Part shown: positions 1 to 5,335 of the stretch, piece after piece
How the letters are laid out: each line of letters begins with the position of its first letter
Position numbering within the stretch: position 1 is the stretch's first letter
Origin: Candidatus Woesearchaeota archaeon
Lineage (GTDB): Archaea > Nanobdellota > Nanobdellia > SCGC-AAA011-G17 > UBA489
Direction: 5' to 3'
Length of the DNA stretch: 5,500 nt
NCBI GenBank assembly: GCA_030679025.1
Contig: JAUXTV010000156.1
Span: 1 to 5,500 of the forward strand
Translations under genes and position numbers: made by a program
Notes under the pieces: generated by a model
What the model was told of the DNA's origin: nothing
The model's database searches: none
Seen by the model: only the letters and a program-made list of their open reading frames with translations

Positions 1-1041
1 CAACTAGATTGGAAAAACATGTCTAGTTGGGATTTGATACATTATGTAAGAAGCAATTATTATGGCTATAGTATTGGAGAATTTAAAAAATCAAAAGACT
101 CTACGGGTTATCAAGAATGTAGAACTCGAGAATTTACAACAGAAGATGGGAGAACTATGAAGATAAAAGATTTCTTAGTTGAAGAAGGAACTTTGATAAG
201 GAAAACCAAACCAAAGGGATTTTGGCAAAAAATGTCAGATTGGGATTTGATACATTATGTAAGAAGCAATCATTATGGTGATAGTCTTGGGGAATTTCAA
301 AAATCTAACTATCAAGGATGCCAAGAATGTGGAAAAAGAGAGTTCAAAACAGAAGACGGGAGAAAGATGAGACTTCTGGATTTCTTGATTGAGGAAGTAA
401 GTTTGATTGATTTGAGAGCCAATGAAATGAACTGGAAAAATATGTCAGATTGGGATTTGATACATTATGTAAGAAGCAATTATTATGGCTATAGTATTGG
501 GGAGTTTATAGAATCTGCAAGACAAGGAAGTCAAGAGTGTAAGAATCGGGAATTTATAACCGAAGATGGAAGAAAGATGAAGATAAAAGATTTTTTAGTT
601 GAAGAAGGGAGTTTGATTGATCTATATGCTGATAGAATTGACTGGAAAAATATGTCAGATTGGGATTTGATACATTATGTAAGAAGCAATCATTATGGCT
701 ACACAATTACTGAATTTGTAAAATTTGATGGTGCGGGCTATAATGAATGCCTAAAAAGATATTTTACAACCGAAGATGGAAGAAAGATGAAGATGATTGA
801 TTTTTTAGTTGAAGAAGGGAGTTTGATTGAAGGTAAGAGAAAGAACGGATTCTGGAAAAATATGTCAGATTGGGATTTGATACATTATGTAAGAAGCAAT
901 TATTATGGCGATACTCTAACTGAATTTGGGAAATCAAAAGATAATCATGGATATGAAGAATGCAAAAAAAGAGAATTTATAACTGAAGATGGAAGAACCA
1001 TGAAGATGAAAGATTTTTTGATTGAAGAAGGGACTCTTATT
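1..1041 (+). repeat. In-frame tandem direct repeat array, period 210-213 bp, five units
   Basis: Units start at 19 (213 bp), then 232, 442, 652 and 862 (210 bp period). Part of a linker at 1-18 implies at least one more unit upstream. In units 2-5 the first 39 bases are identical. Unit 1 differs only around its third codon (TCTAGT for TCAGAT). After one T/C-variable base the match continues for ATTATGG in all five. The remaining ~160 bp of each unit is much more diverged, with patches of near identity between particular pairs (see findings). Confidence 0.95.
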
Positions 1042-1149
1042 AAAAAGAATGGTGGCTATGAACCCTCTATGCAAAAAAATCCTATTTCTCTTCTTGAATC
1101 GCTTTTAGAAGATAATGAAGATAAAATTAGGGGAGAAAAACATGGTTGA
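1..1149 (+). CDS. Tandem-repeat protein, 5'-partial (at least five ~70-aa modules)
   Basis: The reading frame is open from base 1. The first codons (QLDWKN) match the linker that precedes later repeats (IDWKN, MNWKN), so the ATG at 19 is a repeat-internal methionine and the true start lies upstream of the window. Five modules begin at 19, 232, 442, 652 and 862, each opening MS[DS]WDLIHYVRSN[YH]YG, followed by [GT]EF, a variable stretch, [YCS]xECxxR, TEDGR[TK]M[KR], and DFL[VI]EE[GV][TS]LI. Linkers of 8-11 residues end in W[KQ][NK]. The tail carries ISLLESLLE and a charged end. No signal peptide or membrane segment is seen, so it is probably cytoplasmic. I do not recognise a named family. The Y-x-x-C-x-x-R core distantly recalls short DNA-associated repeats of the 'aY..A.k.GwLd' kind, which is only a guess at nucleic-acid binding. 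It overlaps the next gene by 8 bases. Confidence 0.9.
   Translation, partial: QLDWKNMSSWDLIHYVRSNYYGYSIGEFKKSKDSTGYQECRTREFTTEDGRTMKIKDFLVEEGTLIRKTKPKGFWQKMSDWDLIHYVRSNHYGDSLGEFQKSNYQGCQECGKREFKTEDGRKMRLLDFLIEEVSLIDLRANEMNWKNMSDWDLIHYVRSNYYGYSIGEFIESARQGSQECKNREFITEDGRKMKIKDFLVEEGSLIDLYADRIDWKNMSDWDLIHYVRSNHYGYTITEFVKFDGAGYNECLKRYFTTEDGRKMKMIDFLVEEGSLIEGKRKNGFWKNMSDWDLIHYVRSNYYGDTLTEFGKSKDNHGYEECKKREFITEDGRTMKMKDFLIEEGTLIKKNGGYEPSMQKNPISLLESLLEDNEDKIRGEKHG
1082..1104 (+). repeat. 23-bp direct repeat, copy 1 (encodes the ISLLESL tail)
   Basis: These bases are identical to 5283-5305 and sit in the same reading frame near the end of both proteins. The encoded nine-residue motif ISLLESLLE is shared, with the only codon difference being TTA versus CTG for the last leucine. 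The flanking sequence differs, so the match is confined to this tail. Confidence 0.9.
1129..1135 (+). promoter_or_regulatory. Ribosome binding site for the 1142 gene
   Basis: AGGGGAG ends 6 bases before the ATG at 1142, inside the last codons of the repeat-protein gene. It decides the start: the in-frame ATG at 1115 has no comparable purine motif and would lengthen the overlap with the upstream gene. Confidence 0.7.
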
Positions 1150-1933
1150 AGAACAAAACCAAAACAAAGACCGATATAAGCAGATAACTCAAAGATTAAC
1201 TGAAATGACTGCAAATATGACTCCTGAACAAATGGATAAAAGATGGGGAATTGGTATGTCGACATATCTTCAAAATGCAAATGATTTATTTAGTTACTTG
1301 AGCAAAGAAAAAAGAAAAGTCCTTCAACAAAAAGAAAAAGTTTCAGATGTACTTTATACTCAAACAGGGGGTTTAACATTTCCTGAATTGAAAAGATGGT
1401 ATTCCGAAGGCACCCCTACAAAAAAAACTGAAAAGCAACATAGAGAGATTGTATACAGAGAAAGAATGTTGGAGCTTATAGCACAAAAGTTTGGTGTGGA
1501 AATCCAAGAGTCTAGAAGAAGAATTCAAGATAGAAAGATAAGCACAAAAGAAGATCTTAAAACAGAACTGGCAGATAGTCCCAATACACGATACATGGTT
1601 GGTCTTTGCGATGGTGATGATATTGATATGGCGGATATAATCGCAGTAGTATATGACGGAAGAATAACAAGAGATGATGCCATACGATTTTTGCAGGATT
1701 CTGCTCTTAGAGACTATCTGGGAAAAATAAATAAGGGTCCTGGTGGAGATCCAATAGATATTGATATCTATGCCCCAAAGCTTCTGCAATTGGATAAAAA
1801 TGGAGTTATCGCTTCAATAGTTTATAAGAGGCTTGTAGAAAACAGGAGAAAGGAGCTTGGAGCAAAGCCTACTCTGGAGCAATGTGCAGCATACCGAGAA
1901 AGACTAAAGAAAAAACTGGAGGAAATAATATGA
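1142..1933 (+). CDS. Unrecognised soluble protein, 263 aa
   Basis: The start at 1142 is chosen for its AGGGGAG site and short 8-base overlap with the preceding gene. I do not recognise a family. The protein is charged and probably mostly helical, with no signal peptide or membrane segment. Residues 1-70 and 92-142 are rich in Lys, Arg, Glu and Gln. Visible landmarks are LTFPELKRWY (78-87), an acidic stretch around CDGDDIDMADI (156-166), GPGGDPIDIDIY (199-210), and a basic C-terminus ending RERLKKKLEEII. No metal-binding cysteine cluster, Walker motif or nuclease motif is apparent. It lacks the repeat domain of its neighbours. Its stop overlaps the helicase-methyltransferase start (ATGA), so the two are probably made together and it may be a dedicated partner. 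That role is inferred from context only. Confidence 0.85.
   Translation: MVEEQNQNKDRYKQITQRLTEMTANMTPEQMDKRWGIGMSTYLQNANDLFSYLSKEKRKVLQQKEKVSDVLYTQTGGLTFPELKRWYSEGTPTKKTEKQHREIVYRERMLELIAQKFGVEIQESRRRIQDRKISTKEDLKTELADSPNTRYMVGLCDGDDIDMADIIAVVYDGRITRDDAIRFLQDSALRDYLGKINKGPGGDPIDIDIYAPKLLQLDKNGVIASIVYKRLVENRRKELGAKPTLEQCAAYRERLKKKLEEII
1918..1922 (+). promoter_or_regulatory. Ribosome binding site for the helicase-methyltransferase gene
   Basis: GGAGG lies 7 bases before the ATG at 1930 and fixes that start over the in-frame ATG at 1882, which lies deep within the upstream gene. Confidence 0.8.
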
Positions 1934-4401
1934 ACGAATCCAATCCTGACCTGCAAAAAAACATAAGAGAAGCATATAAAGATATACTCTCCCAGCTTTA
2001 TAAAAAAACAGACGAACTTTTTGATATGCACCAGCGAGGCATTGAGGGCCTTGAAGAGAGAATAAGAAATCCTGCCTATGGGATTAATGGAGATAATTCT
2101 GAACCGGAATTTGTAGATGATTTTCTATCATTTTATCAGACAGAGGGAGTTCAGTTTTTATTGGACCATGAAAGAGTGCTTTTAGCAGATGAAATGGGTG
2201 TTGGAAAAACCGCTCAGGCTATCGCAGGAAAACTCGCATTAGAAAACCTGCTTGGAAGAAAAGTTCCTACGCTCATTGTATGCCCCAATCATCATGTTAA
2301 AGCCCAGTGGGAATCCTATATAAAAGAATATTTAACTGCAGACCGTTGGCAAAAAATAACTATAGAGAACATAGAAGCAGAGGGATATAGCTCTGCAAAA
2401 ATAAAAGGCTCAGATATTGTACTTATAGACTATCATGCATTATCCTTTTCTGAAGAGGGGGAAAATAATGTGCTAAGAAAACAGCTTAAGAATAAGCTAA
2501 TGGATGCTGGTTTTGAATATGTAATTCTTGACGAAGCCCATAATGTAAAAAACTATACCACTGCGGGTAGATTCAAAAATGTTCACGATATTGCCAGCAA
2601 AGCAAGATATCTGGCATTATTATCCGGCACCATTCTTCCCAATAGCCTTAGAGATATATATGCTACAATAGCCTTGCTGAAACCTGAGCAAACAGATACA
2701 AATGGAAATAAAACCGGATATAAGACTGCTTCAGATGTGGCTAAAGCTCATGCTCGAGCCCCGGCAGTGCTTGGAGCTATCCTTAGACCCGTAAGACTCG
2801 AAAGAAAACTTGAAGACATAAAAGACATGCCTCCTAAAAATGAAGAATATGTGCACATAAAACAACTGGCAGAAAGACAGCAGGAAGCCTATGATACTAT
2901 TTATGAAGATAATTCTCTTATGGGTCTGCAAAAAATCCAGAAGATGCAACAAGCACTTTTGAATCCCAAACTATTGGACCCCTCATTTGCCGATGCTGCA
3001 CGAGCTAAATTTGAAGCACTGGATGATATTGTTGAAAAAACAATTGCAAGGGGTGAGAAGATAGTCATATACTCTCCAAACTTTCGCAATGGAGTTGTAG
3101 ATACTCTAGAAGAGAGATACTCTCGATTCGGTGCAGAACATATAGACGGAAAAAACCGTAAAAAGAGAAAATCTATAATCAAAAAATTTCAGAAAGATCC
3201 TTCAGCTAGAGTCCTGGTCATGAACAAAGTAGGAGGAGAAGGTATTGCTCTTACTGCTGCAAATAATTTAGTGTTCCTTGAAGAGCCCTATTCGCCCGGA
3301 GAAAGAAGACAAGTTATCGGTAGAGTATGGAGACCTGGCCAAAAAAAACCAGTGAATATCATGACTCTTAATGTAGATGGAACTATTGATGATGGAATAA
3401 GAAAATTCCTTGAGCAGAAAAAAATAGCTATAGCCTATGCTGAGAAAGGAGTTCCTTTAACTGATGAACAACGGTTGCTGACAAATGGCAAAAATGGAAC
3501 TGCATTAGCCCGATGGCTGGCTATTGACAAGGGATACCTATATACTCCTTCTCAGATAACAAGCATTCTTATAGGAAAGACAAAAGAAAAACCCGAAGAT
3601 AAAGTAGTCAGTAAACTTGATGATAAATTAGGCAAACACCTGGCAAAATCACTAAGCGAAAGTTGGGAAGGTTCAGCACTTGGGAATTCTAGTAATATCT
3701 ATGCAAACATTTTCAGAGGTATTGAAGCAAGAGAAGGTGCCTTCAACAGAATAGCAGATATAGCCTGCGGATTTGGCGCTCTATCACATGCTCTGAATAG
3801 AAGAGGAATCTACAATGTTGATGCAGACAGACATCATTTTGACTCGCCTCAGGCCTCAAAAGAAAATGTAAATCTTTTTGGAAGAATGACAAAATTGCCA
3901 ATAAAAGAAGATGGAACCTTTGATTTTGCTCTTTGCTCCATGGGCCTAGATATTCTTCCTAATAATGAAGCAGAACCTGCTCGAGTAAAAGCAATTGCAG
4001 AAGCCAATAGAATTCTTAAGACAGGAGGACATTATCTTATTACTCTGCCAGGACCAAGCGTCCCTGAGGATGATTCTACAATAAGAGAAACTATGGAAGA
4101 AAGTGGATTTGAAGTAGTTCCAGAACTTACAGGATTTGTAAGAGCAAAAGATAAACAAGTAGGCACAAATATTTATGTTCTGACTGCCAGAAAAAAAGAT
4201 AATCTTCCTGCAGATTTTAATCCTAGTCAATTAGCAGAAAAATTCAAGCTGAATTCAAAAGAAGAAGCTAAGAAAAAGGGCACCACTCAGAGAAGAAGTG
4301 GCCATGTTACAGAATTTGAATTTGTCCGTTCAGACGGCTCTCTTGAAGATTTAGTTGATGCGATTGATAGTTTCAAGAAAGGAGGAGATGCAAATGACTA
4401 A
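1930..4401 (+). CDS. SNF2-family helicase fused to class I SAM-dependent methyltransferase, 823 aa
   Basis: Residues ~65-500 form an SNF2-type superfamily 2 ATPase, expected to translocate on double-stranded nucleic acid using ATP. Residues ~585-755 form a Rossmann-fold methyltransferase using S-adenosylmethionine. Residues 1-64 and the ~85-residue joint are unassigned; the tail after ~756 is basic, then ends in a short acidic segment (SLEDLVDAI). All core motifs of both enzymes appear intact, so both activities are likely. SNF2 proteins of this kind usually remodel or displace protein-DNA complexes rather than unwind long duplexes. Helicase-methyltransferase fusions are known in mobile-element conflict proteins such as phage P1 DarB, where the order is methyltransferase then helicase. 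Here the order is reversed and the methyltransferase type differs. The gene overlaps both neighbours (4 and 8 bases). Substrate and biological role are not readable from sequence. Confidence 0.93.
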   Translation: MNESNPDLQKNIREAYKDILSQLYKKTDELFDMHQRGIEGLEERIRNPAYGINGDNSEPEFVDDFLSFYQTEGVQFLLDHERVLLADEMGVGKTAQAIAGKLALENLLGRKVPTLIVCPNHHVKAQWESYIKEYLTADRWQKITIENIEAEGYSSAKIKGSDIVLIDYHALSFSEEGENNVLRKQLKNKLMDAGFEYVILDEAHNVKNYTTAGRFKNVHDIASKARYLALLSGTILPNSLRDIYATIALLKPEQTDTNGNKTGYKTASDVAKAHARAPAVLGAILRPVRLERKLEDIKDMPPKNEEYVHIKQLAERQQEAYDTIYEDNSLMGLQKIQKMQQALLNPKLLDPSFADAARAKFEALDDIVEKTIARGEKIVIYSPNFRNGVVDTLEERYSRFGAEHIDGKNRKKRKSIIKKFQKDPSARVLVMNKVGGEGIALTAANNLVFLEEPYSPGERRQVIGRVWRPGQKKPVNIMTLNVDGTIDDGIRKFLEQKKIAIAYAEKGVPLTDEQRLLTNGKNGTALARWLAIDKGYLYTPSQITSILIGKTKEKPEDKVVSKLDDKLGKHLAKSLSESWEGSALGNSSNIYANIFRGIEAREGAFNRIADIACGFGALSHALNRRGIYNVDADRHHFDSPQASKENVNLFGRMTKLPIKEDGTFDFALCSMGLDILPNNEAEPARVKAIAEANRILKTGGHYLITLPGPSVPEDDSTIRETMEESGFEVVPELTGFVRAKDKQVGTNIYVLTARKKDNLPADFNPSQLAEKFKLNSKEEAKKKGTTQRRSGHVTEFEFVRSDGSLEDLVDAIDSFKKGGDAND
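2122..3429 (+). other. SNF2/SF2 helicase core (protein residues ~65-500)
   Basis: The motifs appear in order. A Q-like element FYQTEGVQFLL is at 68-78, Walker A ADEMGVGKT at 86-94 with catalytic Lys93, motif Ia TLIVCPNHHVKAQW at 114-127, and the Walker B/DEAH box at 201-204. Motif III LLSGT at 230-234 is followed by PNSLRDIY, as in SNF2 proteins (usually LTGTPxxN). The second lobe has KIVIYSPNF (377-385), motif V GGEGIALTAAN (435-445), and motif VI QVIGRVWRPGQ (461-471) with the predicted arginine fingers Arg465 and Arg468. The GRxxRxGQ form is the SNF2 hallmark that separates it from other DEAD/DEAH proteins. Confidence 0.93.
3682..4194 (+). other. Class I SAM methyltransferase domain (protein residues ~585-755)
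   Basis: Motif I IADIACGFGAL (608-618) supplies the SAM-binding glycine loop. NVDAD (629-633) fits the acidic end of strand 2. FDFALCSMGLDIL (664-676) is motif IV, and EANRILKTGGHYLITLPG (691-708) is the typical post-motif helix and strand. The [DNS]PP[YFW] motif of N6-adenine/N4-cytosine DNA methyltransferases and the PC motif of cytosine-5 enzymes are absent. The CSMG loop, followed by 'EANRxLKxGG', resembles Methyltransf_11-type and Rrp8-like (rRNA m1A) enzymes more than DNA modification enzymes. The Rrp8 likeness is by eye and is only suggestive. Confidence 0.85.
4378..4385 (+). promoter_or_regulatory. Strong ribosome binding site for the 4394 gene
   Basis: AAAGGAGG lies 8 bases before the ATG at 4394, within the last codons of the helicase gene. 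An in-frame ATG at 4388 is only 2 bases from the motif, too close for normal initiation, and the one at 4355 lies before it. Confidence 0.8.
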
Positions 4402-5335
4402 AAGAAAATTGGATGAAAAAAGTAATCAAGAACTTATAGATTATGTTAAAAAAAATCATCCGGGAAAAAGACTTACACAATTCTCAAGAGAGGATTATAT
4501 CTGCTATACTCTCTGTGGGAAAAGAAGAGTTTCATCTGAAAGTAAAGAGATAAATCTTAGGGAGTATTTAGTACAGGAAGGAATATTAATTAGAAAGTAT
4601 TCAAATGATCCGAAAAAAATCATTGACCAAATATATGACTCTGCTAAAGAATTTTTTGAACAGTATCCTCAATATAATCATTTGCCTAGTGCACCTAAAT
4701 TAAGAGAAATGGGTTATCGGCCTTTTGTAGAGCGTATTATAAAATATTATCCAGGTGGATTAAATGCATTCAGAGAATTTATATCTCAAACACTTAACAG
4801 AGAGTCAGGTAATACTATGCGAAGTAGAAGATTCTGGCAAAATCCAGAAAATCTTGTTAAAGAAACTATGAAATTTTTAAAGGAGCATACGAAATTTAAA
4901 ACAATTCCTGGAGATTCAACTCTAAGAAAATATGGCTATACTACATTATATGCTGCAATAAATAAATATTACCCTGGAAAAATAGTTGCGTTTAGACAAA
5001 TGATAAATGAAAAATTTGGTGTGGAAAAAGTAACCTATCGAAGATTAAGAGAGTATTGGAAAAAGCCTAACAATGTTGAGTTAGAAGCAATTAAATTTTT
5101 AGAAAAATATCCTGAGTTTGATAATCTTCCCATCCTTCGTATTATGGTAGAAAAAGGTTATAGCTCCCTGACTTCGGCGGCTTCTCGATATTATCCGGGG
5201 GGGATAGATGGTTTAAGAGTAAAGTTAGCTGTGATAAGAGGTTTAGCTCCTCCCAAACCGCAGGGAAAGAGAAAAATAAATTCTATTTCTCTTCTTGAAT
5301 CGCTTCTGGAAGAAGAGGGGGAAGGAATAACATGA
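4394..5335 (+). CDS. Two-part modular protein, 313 aa: shared N-terminal domain plus three WxxP/YYPG repeats
   Basis: Residues ~11-67 carry one divergent copy of the domain repeated in the 1-1149 gene: QELIDYV, then CYTLCGKRR (Y-x-x-C-x-x-R), then REYLVQEGILI. Residues ~72-283 hold three repeats with the pattern [ND/K]Px[NK], a helix, [LI]P, [LV]xxxGY, a helix with [IA]xx[YK]YYPGx, then [AG][FL]R. Repeats 2 and 3 are introduced by FWQN and YWKK. This layout recalls homing-endonuclease-associated and similar small helical DNA-binding repeats, a resemblance judged by eye, with no endonuclease motif present. The C-terminus ends ISLLESLLEEEGEGIT, the same tail as the first gene. The likely role is recognition of nucleic acid or of a partner such as the adjacent helicase-methyltransferase, which is inference. 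It overlaps the upstream gene by 8 bases and the downstream one by 4. Confidence 0.88.
   Translation: MTKRKLDEKSNQELIDYVKKNHPGKRLTQFSREDYICYTLCGKRRVSSESKEINLREYLVQEGILIRKYSNDPKKIIDQIYDSAKEFFEQYPQYNHLPSAPKLREMGYRPFVERIIKYYPGGLNAFREFISQTLNRESGNTMRSRRFWQNPENLVKETMKFLKEHTKFKTIPGDSTLRKYGYTTLYAAINKYYPGKIVAFRQMINEKFGVEKVTYRRLREYWKKPNNVELEAIKFLEKYPEFDNLPILRIMVEKGYSSLTSAASRYYPGGIDGLRVKLAVIRGLAPPKPQGKRKINSISLLESLLEEEGEGIT
4607..5242 (+). repeat. Three diverged protein-level repeats (~74-78 aa) in the 4394 gene
   Basis: Repeat A spans residues 72-149 (from 4607), B 150-223 (from 4841), and C 224 to ~283 (from 5063). Shared anchors are GY followed by a helix and then KYYPGG (117-122), KYYPGK (191-196) and RYYPGG (265-270), each trailed by AFR or GLR. 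DNA identity is low, unlike the array in the first gene, so these are older duplications held by protein-level selection. Confidence 0.85.
5283..5305 (+). repeat. 23-bp direct repeat, copy 2 (encodes the ISLLESL tail)
   Basis: Identical to 1082-1104, in the same frame and at the same place near the protein C-terminus, about 4.2 kb away. Confidence 0.9.
5323..5326 (+). promoter_or_regulatory. Ribosome binding site for the 5332 gene
   Basis: AGGA sits 5 bases before the ATG at 5332, at the end of a long purine run (GAAGAGGGGGAAGGAA). Together with the ATGA stop/start overlap it supports 5332 over the in-frame ATG at 5353. Confidence 0.6.

Noticed and set aside
19..908. Regularly spaced identical blocks looking like a CRISPR array
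   Set aside because: The blocks are 39-47 bp at a 210-bp period, giving ~165-bp gaps that are themselves homologous and in frame. It is a coding tandem repeat, with no unique spacers.
19..1041. TALE-like one-repeat-one-base DNA-binding array
   Set aside because: The modules are ~70 residues, not 33-35, with no paired hypervariable diresidue and several variable patches. Modular recognition remains possible, but a TALE code is not supported.
1373..1789. Open frame on the minus strand, 138 codons
   Set aside because: It lies wholly inside the 263-aa protein gene, has a cysteine- and phenylalanine-rich shadow-like composition, and no convincing start signal. The other minus-strand open frames (1056-1280, 1822-2031, 2731-2952, 2901-3182, 3946-4230) are rejected for the same reasons.
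1930..4401. Type I, III or single-chain restriction-modification enzyme
   Set aside because: There is no PD-(D/E)xK-like nuclease segment, no [DNS]PP[YFW] methyltransferase motif, and no recognisable specificity subunit in the window.
4607..5242. Homing endonuclease
   Set aside because: The repeats recall endonuclease-associated repeats, but no HNH, GIY-YIG or LAGLIDADG motif is present in the protein.
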